A stretch of DNA of 10,597 nt from Chloroflexota bacterium (GTDB lineage: Bacteria; Chloroflexota; Chloroflexia; Thermomicrobiales; UBA6265): contig JAEVYR010000105.1 in assembly GCA_023392645.1 (NCBI GenBank), positions 1 to 10,597 on the forward strand, in the 5' to 3' direction. The notes under the pieces are model-generated. The model ran no database searches. It was not told the origin of the DNA and worked only from the letters and a program-made list of their open reading frames with translations. The translations under genes and the position numbers were made by a program. The stretch's first letter is position 1, and each line of letters opens with the position of its first letter. Below, in pieces: positions 1 to 6,611 of this stretch.

Positions 1-1686
1 TACACCGAGCTGTATGGGCCGACCACGGGTGACGCCATCCGGCTGGGACACACCAACCTCTTCGCCGTCGTCGAAGACGACAAGGGGACCTACGGCGAGG
101 AGGCCGTCTTCGGTGGTGGCAAGACCATTCGCGACGGCATGGGCGAGAACTCTCGCCTGACGCGAAGCCACGACATTCCCGATACGGTCATCACGAACGT
201 CGTCATTCTCGATTACACCGGCATCTACAAGGCCGACGTCGCCCTCCGGGGAGGCCGCATCTTCGCCATCGGCAAGGCCGGCAACCCGGACACGCAGGAC
301 GGCGTCGACATCGTGATCGGCGTGGCCACCGAGATCATCGCGGGCGAGGGGAAGATTCTCACCGCCGGCGGTATCGACACGCACATCCACTTCATCGACG
401 TCGACCAGATCCCGACGGCGCTCGCCTCGGGCACCACCACGCTGATCGGTGGCGGTACCGGGCCGGCCGAGGGCACCAAGGCGACGACGATCACGCCCGG
501 CGAGTGGTGGATTCACCGCATGCTGGAGGCGACCGACGACCTGCCGGTCAACATCGGCCTGTTCGGCAAGGGGCACGGCGTGGATGGCGCCGTGCTCAGC
601 GAGCAGATCCATGCCGGCGCGCTCGGCTTCAAGATCCACGAGGACTGGGGCGCGACGCCATCGAACATCGACACCACGCTCAGGGTGGCCGACAAGTACG
701 ACGTCCAGGTCGCCATCCACACCGATACGCTCAACGAGAGCGGGTTCGTGCAGGACACCATCGACGCGATTGCCGGCCGCGTGATCCACACGTTCCACAC
801 CGAGGGCGCCGGCGGCGGCCACGCGCCGGATATCATCAAGATCGCCGGCCTGCCGAATGTGATGCCGGCCTCGACGAACCCGACGCTGCCCTACACGCGA
901 AACACCATCGCCGAGCATCTCGACATGCTCATGGAGACGCACCACCTGCGCAAGGACATCCCCGAGGATGTCGCGTTCGCCGACTCGCGGATTCGGCCGG
1001 AGACGATCGCGGCGGAAGACGTGCTGCACGACATGGGCGTGTTCGCGATCACCTCGTCCGACTCGCAGGCGATGGGGCGCATCGGCGAGGTCGTGACGCG
1101 CACGTGGCAGGTCGCGGATTCGATGAAGCACCAGCGCGGCTCGCTCGATGGCGACGCCGAGCACAACGACAACAACCGGATCAAGCGCTACATCGCCAAG
1201 TACACGATCAACCCGGCGATCGCGCACGGCATCGCCGACGAGGTCGGTTCGATCGAGGTCGGGAAGTTCGCCGATCTCGTGCTCTGGGACCCGAAATTCT
1301 TCGGCAGCAAGCCCGATCTGGTGATCAAGGGCGGCATGATCACGATGTCGGTGATGGGCGATGCCAACGGCTCGATCACCACGCCGCAGCCGCGGACCCT
1401 GCGCTACGAGTTCGGCGCCCAGCGGCTCGCGGTGGCCCGCACGAACCTGGTGTTCCTCTCGAAGGCGGCCGTCGATGAGGGCGTGCCGCTGACGCTGGGG
1501 CTGACCAAGCGCCCGTACGCGGTGCGCGGGATTCGCGACAAGTCGAAGGCGGACCTGAAGCACAACACCGCCACGCCGAACATCGAGGTCGATCCGCAGA
1601 CCCACCAGGTGTCGATCGATGGTGAGGTGCTGACCGCCGAGCCGGCCGAGCGCGTCGCCCTGGCGCAGCGCTACTTCCTGTTCTAG
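1..1686 (+). CDS. ureC: Urease subunit alpha (catalytic), 5' partial
   Basis: Catalytic subunit of urease, which hydrolyses urea to ammonia and carbamate in the cytoplasm using a two-nickel centre. The frame is open from base 1 and ends at a TAG (1684-1686), giving 561 residues. The family is about 570 long and the first residues visible are the YGPTTGD segment, so only about ten N-terminal residues are missing; the internal ATG at 139 is not the start. Nickel ligands are all visible: HIH (His codons 382 and 388), the lysine that is carbamylated in FKIHEDWG (631-633), His of VAIHTD (718-720), His of GGGHAPD (820-822) and Asp of SSDSQAMGR (1060-1062). The flap histidine is in THHL (940-942) and the catalytic-site arginine in DSRIR. 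The protein ends AQRYFLF as is usual. Oddity: the flap reads ETHH where most ureases have VCHH, so the usual cysteine is threonine. ureA/ureB (or a fusion) should lie just upstream. Identification is near certain. Confidence 0.98.
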   Translation, partial: YTELYGPTTGDAIRLGHTNLFAVVEDDKGTYGEEAVFGGGKTIRDGMGENSRLTRSHDIPDTVITNVVILDYTGIYKADVALRGGRIFAIGKAGNPDTQDGVDIVIGVATEIIAGEGKILTAGGIDTHIHFIDVDQIPTALASGTTTLIGGGTGPAEGTKATTITPGEWWIHRMLEATDDLPVNIGLFGKGHGVDGAVLSEQIHAGALGFKIHEDWGATPSNIDTTLRVADKYDVQVAIHTDTLNESGFVQDTIDAIAGRVIHTFHTEGAGGGHAPDIIKIAGLPNVMPASTNPTLPYTRNTIAEHLDMLMETHHLRKDIPEDVAFADSRIRPETIAAEDVLHDMGVFAITSSDSQAMGRIGEVVTRTWQVADSMKHQRGSLDGDAEHNDNNRIKRYIAKYTINPAIAHGIADEVGSIEVGKFADLVLWDPKFFGSKPDLVIKGGMITMSVMGDANGSITTPQPRTLRYEFGAQRLAVARTNLVFLSKAAVDEGVPLTLGLTKRPYAVRGIRDKSKADLKHNTATPNIEVDPQTHQVSIDGEVLTAEPAERVALAQRYFLF

Positions 1687-1915
1687 TTCTCGCGCGAGGT
1701 GCGGACAGGTTTTCGCGTGGGGGTGGGGGCGCGTGCGATACCCGCCCCGGCGGCAACGGGCAACCGCTCCAACATGCGCGATGGGGGATGATCGGTGGGC
1801 TCTCCGGGTGGGCTCACCGTGATGTCCCCGCGGCGATCCTGCTCCCGCGTCCGCGCGACGCACGGATTCGCCGTGGTCATCCGGATTTCCTTCCACCCGA
1901 TCCAGCGAGGCACCG
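1687..1915 (+). other. 229-nt ureC-ureE gap, no gene seen
   Basis: This is the only long gap in an otherwise compact urease cluster. I see no credible ORF and no hairpin followed by a T-tract. It holds a 9-nt direct repeat GGTGGGCTC (1794-1802 and 1807-1815) and a small hairpin CACGG-ATTCG-CCGTG (1861-1875). The last bases supply the ureE ribosome binding site (AGCGAGG, 5 nt before the ATG). It could hold an internal promoter or an mRNA processing site, but no consensus promoter is evident. Confidence 0.4.
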
Positions 1916-2386
1916 ATGCTCGTCACCGAATTGAAAGGCAACGTCCACGAGTCTCCCCTGCCGGAAGGCATGCATGTCGAGACCGTCACCATTCCGGGCG
2001 CGGAGCTGGTCAAGCGCATCCAGCGCGTGCGCACCGACCACGGCCGGGAGGTGGGAATCCGCCTGGCGGTAAACGCGCCGGATCTCAAGGACGGCGACAT
2101 CCTTGAGCTTGCGAATGACAACGCCATCGTCGTGCGGGTCGAGCCGACCGATGTGCTCGTCATCAAGCCGCGCTCGGTGCTCGAGATGGGCGTCGTCGCC
2201 CACAGCCTCGGCAACCGGCACCTGCAGGCGCAGTTCTTCGGCACGGATTCCGAGTACCAGGCGGACGTGATGGTGGTGCAGTACGACCACACGGTGGTCC
2301 AGTATCTCGATGCCGTCGCCGCGCCCTACGAGCGCCAGCAGCGGGTGATGCCGACGCCGTTCCGCCACGCCGAGCACACGCATTGA
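1916..2386 (+). CDS. ureE: Urease accessory protein UreE (nickel metallochaperone)
   Basis: UreE is a cytoplasmic dimeric chaperone that delivers Ni to the UreG-containing activation complex. The 156-residue protein has the family layout: an N-terminal peptide-binding-like beta domain (about residues 1-75) and a C-terminal metal-binding domain with the LGNRH motif (residues 98-102; its His is the interface Ni ligand in characterised UreE). A further histidine is in QYDHTV (His125). The C-terminus ends HAEHTH, a very short histidine tail compared with the long His-rich tails of some proteobacterial UreE, so few extra Ni ions are likely stored. The start ATG at 1916 is preceded by AGCGAGG with 5-nt spacing. 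Its TGA overlaps the ureF start by 4 nt, implying translational coupling. Confidence 0.95.
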   Translation: MLVTELKGNVHESPLPEGMHVETVTIPGAELVKRIQRVRTDHGREVGIRLAVNAPDLKDGDILELANDNAIVVRVEPTDVLVIKPRSVLEMGVVAHSLGNRHLQAQFFGTDSEYQADVMVVQYDHTVVQYLDAVAAPYERQQRVMPTPFRHAEHTH

Positions 2387-3021
2387 ATCCGCTCTCGCTC
2401 CTGCTCCAGATCAGCGATTCGGCCCTGCCGACCGGCGGGTTCAGCCACTCGTTCGGGTTCGAGCAGTATCTCTATCGCGAGGAAATGCGTGACGCGGATA
2501 CCTTCGCGCGGTGGCTCCGCGTGTACATTGCCAATCAGCTGACCGACACCGACGCGCTGCTGATGCGGCTGCTGTACGAGGGCGTCAGCGAATGCGAGCT
2601 CGCCGACCGGGCGCTCGCCGCGGCGATCCCGGCGGAAGTCCGGGCCGCCGATATCGCGATCGCGAAACGGATTCGCAACATCGGCGAGAACGCCCTGGGC
2701 ATGCCGGCGGCCGAGAACGCCTGCGCGCATCCGGCGCTGGAGTTCGCCCGCATCACGCGGCATCACGGCGTGCCAGTCGGCGATGCGATGGTGGCCCACC
2801 TCACCGGCACGGTCAGTACCCTGACGCAGAACGCGGTCAGGGGCATCCCGATCGGGCAAACCGACGGCCAGCGCGTCCTCAGCGCCGCGCACGCGTGGAT
2901 CGCGCGCGCATGCGAGGTGGTGTGGACGCTCGACATCGGCGATCTCGGCGCGGTCGCGCCGGGCGTCGAAATCGCGCAAATGCAGCACGAGCACCTGCGC
3001 GCGCGGATATTCATGAGTTAG
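2383..3021 (+). CDS. ureF: Urease accessory protein UreF
   Basis: UreF forms the UreD-UreF-UreG complex that carbamylates the active-site lysine and inserts nickel into apo-urease; in characterised systems it controls UreG GTPase activity. The 212-residue all-helical protein shows the family signatures: DSALPTGGFSHSFGFE near the N-terminus (residues 12-27), NAVRGIPIGQTDGQ (150-163) and a C-terminal PGVEIAQMQHEHLRARIF segment, the part that in UreF contacts UreD. The start is taken as TTG at 2383, overlapping the ureE stop (TTGA). No in-frame ATG fits the conserved N-terminus and the local Shine-Dalgarno is poor, so expression probably relies on coupling to ureE. The stop is TAG at 3019-3021. 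Confidence 0.95.
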   Translation: MNPLSLLLQISDSALPTGGFSHSFGFEQYLYREEMRDADTFARWLRVYIANQLTDTDALLMRLLYEGVSECELADRALAAAIPAEVRAADIAIAKRIRNIGENALGMPAAENACAHPALEFARITRHHGVPVGDAMVAHLTGTVSTLTQNAVRGIPIGQTDGQRVLSAAHAWIARACEVVWTLDIGDLGAVAPGVEIAQMQHEHLRARIFMS

Positions 3022-3032
3022 GAGTGTGCTTC

Positions 3033-3653
3033 ATGACCAGGGATGGCGTAGTCCGCATTGGCGTCGGTGGCCCGGTTGGCGCCGGCAAGACGCAGCTGAT
3101 CGAGCGCGTCACGCGGCGCATGGCCGACACGGTTTCGATGGCGGCGATCACGAACGATATCTACACGATCGAGGATGCCAAGATCCTCGCCCGCACCAGC
3201 ATCCTGCCCGAAGACCGCATCATCGGCGTGGAGACGGGTGGCTGCCCGCACACCGCGATCCGCGAGGACACCTCGATGAACGACGTCGCGGTCGAGGAAA
3301 TGCTGAACCGCCACCCCGATCTCGAGGTGCTGTTCATCGAGTCCGGCGGGGACAACCTTTCGGCGACCTTCAGCCCCGAGCTGGTCGATTTCTCGATCTA
3401 CGTGATCGATGTCGCCCAGGGCGAGAAGATTCCCCGCAAGGCCGGCCAGGGGATGATCCGCTCCGACCTGCTCGTGATCAACAAGACCGACCTGGCACCG
3501 TACGTCGGCGCCGACCTCGATGTGATGCGGAGCGACACGGAGGCGGTCCGAGGCGAGCGGGCGTTCGTCTTCACGAACCTGAAGACCGACGACGGGCTGG
3601 ACAAGGTGATCGACTGGATCGAGCGTGACGTGCTCATGACCGATCTCGTATGA
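3033..3653 (+). CDS. ureG: Urease accessory protein UreG (SIMIBI GTPase)
   Basis: UreG is the GTPase that powers nickel delivery during urease maturation; it binds Ni as a dimer and hands it over through UreF/UreD. The 206-residue protein carries the P-loop GPVGAGKT (residues 13-20), the Ni-binding GGCPHTAIRED segment with the CPH motif (71-73), ESGGDNL (103-109) and the guanine-specificity motif NKTD (150-153). Length is typical. The frame is open upstream well into ureF, but the ATG at 3033 is chosen because TTAGGAG lies 8 nt before it and the family N-terminus begins there. Eleven nucleotides separate it from ureF. The TGA stop overlaps the ureD start (ATGA). There is no His-rich N-terminal extension of the kind seen in some UreG proteins. 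Confidence 0.97.
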   Translation: MTRDGVVRIGVGGPVGAGKTQLIERVTRRMADTVSMAAITNDIYTIEDAKILARTSILPEDRIIGVETGGCPHTAIREDTSMNDVAVEEMLNRHPDLEVLFIESGGDNLSATFSPELVDFSIYVIDVAQGEKIPRKAGQGMIRSDLLVINKTDLAPYVGADLDVMRSDTEAVRGERAFVFTNLKTDDGLDKVIDWIERDVLMTDLV

Positions 3654-4525
3654 GCCGAGCCACCCTCGGGTTTCGCGCCGCGACGCGGGACGCCGTCGGC
3701 GGGTCGCTCGCGCTGGCGGTCGCACGGCAGGGGCACCGAACGCGCCCGGTCACGACGGAGGCGTCGGGCATCTTCCGGCTGATGCAACCGCTCTACCTGG
3801 ACGACTCCGGGCAGGTGACCTACATCCTGATGAGCTCGGGCGGCGCCTACTTCGGAGAGACCTACCGCGTCGCGGTCGACGTCCATGAGGGCGCGCACCT
3901 GCTCGTCTCCTCCCAATCGGCGACCCGCATCTACAAGACGCCCGTCGCCCCGGCGGTGCAGGAGGCCGCGTTCACGCTCGGCGCCGGCAGCCGCCTGGAG
4001 TATATCCCCGACCAGACCATCGCCTATCGGAACGCCGACTACCGCCAGTACACGAAGGTCGTGACCGACCCCGACGCGCAGGCGTTCTTCGGCGAGATCG
4101 TGACGCCGGGGTGGGATCCGGAGGACCTGAAGTTCACCTACGCCGGCATGCACCTGCGGGTCGACGTCCACAGCGCCGATGGAGCGGGGCTCGTTCTCGT
4201 CGACAACGTCCGGATCCAGCCGGCGTCGATCGGCGACGCCATCGACGGTATCGGCTACATGGAGGGGCGCACCCACATGGGCAGCGCGCTGATCCTCGGC
4301 GCGCACACGCGTGGCGACTACGGGGACGAGGTGCGCGCGATCGTGGAGCGCTTCGAGACGCTGCGGGCGGGGGTCACCAGCGGCAGCCGCCATGGCGTCT
4401 CGTGGCTGATGGTGCGCGCGCTCGGGGATTCGACCGACACGCTGCGGGACATGATCCTGACGGTCAATGCCCACGACCGCTCGGTCACCACCGGACAGGC
4501 GCGGCTGGACCTGCGCCGGTACTGA
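3650..4525 (+). CDS. ureD: Urease accessory protein UreD (UreH)
   Basis: UreD is the scaffold that binds apo-urease and, with UreF and UreG, channels nickel to the active site. The 291-residue protein has the family landmarks: GIFRLMQPLYLDDSGQVTYILMSSGG near residues 40-65, the GGAYFGETYRVAVDVHEGAHLLVSSQSATRIYK-type region (about 64-98) and LEYIPDQTIAYRNADYRQ near 120-137, where UreD proteins carry the conserved beta-rich core. Its ATG overlaps the ureG stop (ATGA, 3650-3653) with no independent Shine-Dalgarno, so it is probably coupled to ureG. It is the last gene of the cluster; a strong hairpin begins 38 nt past its stop. The order C-E-F-G-D resembles urease operons of Gram-positive bacteria rather than the ureD-first order of enterobacteria. 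Confidence 0.93.
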   Translation: MSRATLGFRAATRDAVGGSLALAVARQGHRTRPVTTEASGIFRLMQPLYLDDSGQVTYILMSSGGAYFGETYRVAVDVHEGAHLLVSSQSATRIYKTPVAPAVQEAAFTLGAGSRLEYIPDQTIAYRNADYRQYTKVVTDPDAQAFFGEIVTPGWDPEDLKFTYAGMHLRVDVHSADGAGLVLVDNVRIQPASIGDAIDGIGYMEGRTHMGSALILGAHTRGDYGDEVRAIVERFETLRAGVTSGSRHGVSWLMVRALGDSTDTLRDMILTVNAHDRSVTTGQARLDLRRY

Positions 4526-4562
4526 CGCGCAACCCGGACGAACCATCGGGAAGAGCCATGAT

Positions 4563-4587
4563 CGGGCCGGCATTGTGTGCCGGCCCG
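4563..4587 (+). terminator. Perfect 10-bp hairpin after the urease operon
   Basis: CGGGCCGGCA (4563-4572) pairs perfectly with TGCCGGCCCG (4578-4587) around a 5-nt TTGTG loop, 38 nt past the ureD stop. There is no T-tract, so it is either a U-less terminator, an mRNA 3'-end stabiliser or a REP-like palindrome. Its arms recur after lysC (8386-8406), which favours a repeated element or a common 3'-end signal in this genome. Confidence 0.5.
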
Positions 4588-4594
4588 AACGGTC

Positions 4595-4629
4595 CGATCC
4601 GGCGGCGAACGCCTGTACGCGCCGGATCG
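4595..4629. repeat. Second inverted repeat, ureD to J-domain gene
   Basis: CGATCCGGCG (4595-4604) is the exact complement of CGCCGGATCG (4620-4629), with a 15-nt loop. It lies 8 nt after the first hairpin. It could fold in RNA or act as a DNA site. No function is assigned. Confidence 0.4.
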
Positions 4630-4696
4630 CGTCGATGTGTGAACATGTGGGTGCGTCCGGATTCGGCCGGGGTCCAGAGCGAAAGGCGACGTCTTC

Positions 4697-5194
4697 GTGG
4701 CATTCAGCACAGCATCCAGGGACACGCGGGAGGAGACCTTATACGATCTTCTCGGCGTCGATGTCACCGCGACGTTGCCCGAGATCACCCGCGCCTACCG
4801 GCGGGTGATGAAGGAGTGTCACCCCGATCGCTTGCCGCCCGCCGAGCGGGAGCGGACCGAGGCGCTCTGCAAGACCATCAATCTCGCCTACGCCACGCTG
4901 AAGGACCCGCTCAAGCGCAAGGAATACGACGACACGATCCGCGCCGCGCAGGTGCAGCAGGAGATCATGAACCGCTACGTCGGCGGCCTCGGCGGTCCGG
5001 GCATGCCGGGGTACGACCCGCACGGCGCCGACCTGCGCCGGGAGGAAACGCCGATCGAGCGCGCCGAGCGGCTTCACGCCAACCGGGTCGCGATGCTCAG
5101 CCTTCTTCGCGCCGTTCTCGTTTTTCTCGTCGTGATCGTCGCGATCCTGGTCGTGCTGGCGGTGGCGTCGACGGTCGGCGGCCTGCTGACCTGA
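4697..5194 (+). CDS. Small J-domain protein with C-terminal membrane anchor
   Basis: A 165-residue DnaJ-domain protein. The J domain spans about residues 14-80 (LYDLLGV start, helix II with YRRVMKE, then the diagnostic HPD at 42-44, helix III with INLAYATLKDP and KRKEYDD), so it should stimulate an Hsp70 ATPase. A short Gly/Pro-rich linker (95-110) and a charged helix (112-130) follow. Then comes one strongly hydrophobic segment (about 137-160, rich in Leu/Val/Ile) with only about five residues after it. It has no zinc finger or substrate-binding domain of true DnaJ, so it is an accessory J-protein, probably tail-anchored with the J domain in the cytoplasm. The GTG start at 4697 follows GAAAGG by 10 nt. 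Its last 98 bp overlap the 3' end of the convergent phosphotransferase-fold gene. The client and Hsp70 partner are unknown. Confidence 0.88.
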   Translation: MAFSTASRDTREETLYDLLGVDVTATLPEITRAYRRVMKECHPDRLPPAERERTEALCKTINLAYATLKDPLKRKEYDDTIRAAQVQQEIMNRYVGGLGGPGMPGYDPHGADLRREETPIERAERLHANRVAMLSLLRAVLVFLVVIVAILVVLAVASTVGGLLT

Positions 5195-6269
5195 ACCCCC
5201 GCCCCGGCGGCCGGCGTGTCTGCGGCTCGGGCGGGGCCAGCACGTTCGTCAATCGCTCCAGCGAGCGCAACAGCACCTTGATGCCGCCGCGAATGAACGG
5301 CTGGGCGGGGTCGTTGGCGACGCTGTCGTCGAGATACGCGACCTCCAGCAACGTCGCGAGCCGGTCGAGCAGGTCGACGGCCGCGATCACCGGCACCAAC
5401 CGCCGCTCGGTCGGTTGCAGCGGCGCGATCTCGCTGTAAGCGCCGAGAATCGACTCGACGCTGGCCTCGCTCCATCCCGTGACGCGGGCGCTGAGCCGGG
5501 CGAGGTCGATCACCGGCGAGCCGGCCAGCGCCGACGTCCAGCCAACGACACCGCGCAGCTGCGTCGGCAGCGATGGCGTGTCCACCAGCACGTCGGCCGG
5601 CCAGATGTCGTTGTGGATCAGCACCGGGGAGCTGGTGGCGACCTCGCCGGAGGCGTGGAGGCGGTCCCCGGCGATGGGGATCACGCGGTTGCCGCAGCGC
5701 AGCCAGCGGCGCACCTCGACGAGGTTCTCGGCGTGACTCCCGAGCCGCTTGCGGGCATCCTGCCAGCGCGCCTTCGCGGCGACGTGCAGCTCCAGCGCGC
5801 TCAGGTGGCCGGCGGCGGCGAGCTCCGGCTGGCCGCGCGTGGCGGCGTGGACATGGGCGAGGACTCGTGCCGTCTCGACGAGCATCTCGCCGGGATCGTT
5901 CGACTCGTGCAGGGGAATGGCGATCTCGCCGTGGCCGGGCACGGCGAAGCGACCGTGGCGGTTGAGCGGCAGGCCGTCGAGCGCCGTGCAGGCGTCGGCA
6001 ATGCGACCGGAGAGCAGCAACACGTCGCCCGGCGCGCCGACCGGCCGCGGGATCGGCGTTTCCGGCGGCACCCGGTCGAGCAGCGCGCGAATCGCGGTGA
6101 CGCGCTCGGCGGTCGCGGGCGGTGCCCACGCGCGGATGCGGGCGGATTGCCCCTCGGCGGTGGCGACGGTGTGCCGGTCGGCGTCGAGGAAGGTGACATC
6201 CTCGCCGAGGAGGCGTCGGGCGGCGGCTTGCCAGTCGAATGCGGGCTGGTCGGAGGTCTCAGTCATCAT
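5097..6269 (-). CDS. Aminoglycoside phosphotransferase-fold protein, probably catalytically degenerate
   Basis: A 390-residue protein of the APH/choline-kinase-like fold. The recognisable part is the C-lobe: VLIHNDIWPADVLVD (residues 216-230) corresponds to the Brenner motif (usually HGDxxxxN) and LRGVVGWTSALAGSPVIDLARL (239-260) to the usual xxxIDWExAxxGxPxxDLA. Three changes stand out: Gly to Asn in HGD (219-221 is HND), the metal-binding Asn to Asp (226), and the metal-binding Asp of IDW to Gly (243). The general base Asp221 is kept. This suggests weak or no kinase activity, or a changed role; substrate unknown. The last about 45 residues are Pro/Arg-rich, then strongly charged (REKRERREEG), and lie antisense to the neighbouring J-protein's membrane helix. 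The start is at tandem ATGATG (6269-6264) with no Shine-Dalgarno; a TATACT box 6 nt upstream suggests a leaderless mRNA. Confidence 0.75.
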   Translation of the reverse strand: MMTETSDQPAFDWQAAARRLLGEDVTFLDADRHTVATAEGQSARIRAWAPPATAERVTAIRALLDRVPPETPIPRPVGAPGDVLLLSGRIADACTALDGLPLNRHGRFAVPGHGEIAIPLHESNDPGEMLVETARVLAHVHAATRGQPELAAAGHLSALELHVAAKARWQDARKRLGSHAENLVEVRRWLRCGNRVIPIAGDRLHASGEVATSSPVLIHNDIWPADVLVDTPSLPTQLRGVVGWTSALAGSPVIDLARLSARVTGWSEASVESILGAYSEIAPLQPTERRLVPVIAAVDLLDRLATLLEVAYLDDSVANDPAQPFIRGGIKVLLRSLERLTNVLAPPEPQTRRPPGRGFRSAGRRPSTPPPARPGSRRSRREKRERREEG

Positions 6270-6275
6270 GTGGGG

Positions 6276-6281
6276 AGTATA
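6276..6281 (-). promoter_or_regulatory. -10-like TATACT, probable leaderless promoter
   Basis: On the minus strand TATACT is followed by six bases (CCCCAC) and then ATGATG of the phosphotransferase-fold gene. That spacing would place the transcription start at or next to the start codon. No convincing -35 element is seen at 16-18 bp. Supported by the -10 match and by the lack of a Shine-Dalgarno. Confidence 0.4.
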
Positions 6282-6330
6282 CGCGGTAGCGGTCGGGGCA
6301 ATCGGAGGCTGGCTCTATCCATAGGAGACA

Positions 6331-6356
6331 TGCCTTCGACAGGCCCAGGACAAGCA
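6331..6356. repeat. REP-like intergenic element (CCTTCGACAGG type)
   Basis: The stretch contains CCTTCGACAGG followed by CCAGGACAAGC. This resembles a short, partly palindromic intergenic repeat seen dispersed in many environmental bacterial genomes (CCTTCGACAGGCTCAGGAC type). Recognition is from memory of that repeat type; only one copy is in this window, so repetition cannot be shown here. Confidence 0.35.
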
Positions 6357-6469
6357 TTTGGTTGCGGGCCGGGTGGTACCCATCGGGCTGGCAAGCTCAA
6401 GACCGCATCCCTGGCACGCAGTCCATCAAGAATCCAAGCCAGCGTTCGATTTTCGGTCACGATACACGC

Positions 6470-6536
6470 TGTCATCCCGAGCCGCCGCGCAGCGGCGTGC
6501 CGAGGAATGACACCAAAGTGTGGTGTCCTGCATTCC
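6470..6536. repeat. REP/MITE-like compound palindrome
   Basis: TGTCAT (6470-6475) pairs with ATGACA (6507-6512), with inner GCCGC/GCGGC arms (6481-6485 and 6492-6496). The right arm can instead pair downstream: GGAATG (6504-6509) with CATTCC (6531-6536) and ACACCA (6510-6515) with TGGTGT (6521-6526). The outer TGTCATCCCGAGC...GAGGAATGACA ends look like the dispersed GTCATCC(C/T)GAGC-type repeats found between genes in several bacterial phyla. It lies in the 342-nt divergent region between the phosphotransferase-fold gene and the lysC leader; no gene is seen in that region. Confidence 0.5.
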
Positions 6537-6575
6537 AGCCACGGATGGCACCGGATCATCAGTGCTCCGCCCCTC

Positions 6576-6604
6576 TTGCGTTGGGTCGCTTCCTGCGGTA
6601 AAGT
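6576..6604 (+). promoter_or_regulatory. Predicted lysC-operon promoter
   Basis: TTGCGT (6576-6581) and TAAAGT (6599-6604) are separated by exactly 17 bp, a sigma-70-like spacing with a 3/6 match at -35 and 4/6 at -10. The start codon of the leader ORF (6612) lies 7 nt past the -10 box, where transcription would begin, and it has no usable Shine-Dalgarno. The leader peptide is therefore probably translated from a leaderless transcript. Confidence 0.5.
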
Positions 6605-6611
6605 CACAGGC

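Noticed and set aside
139..225. ATG 139 as the ureC start
   Set aside because: The conserved YGPTTGD N-terminus is in the same frame upstream to base 1, so the gene begins before the window.
1724..1748. GGGGCG...CGCCCC as a ureC terminator
   Set aside because: Only 6 bp with an 11-nt loop and no T-tract, and the operon clearly continues to ureE.
6370..6380. GGGTGGTACC resembling the core of a T-box riboswitch upstream of lysC
   Set aside because: The 3' CGCG of the T-box is absent, fewer than about 100 nt lie between it and the divergent gene's start so there is no room for stem I, and no terminator follows directly.
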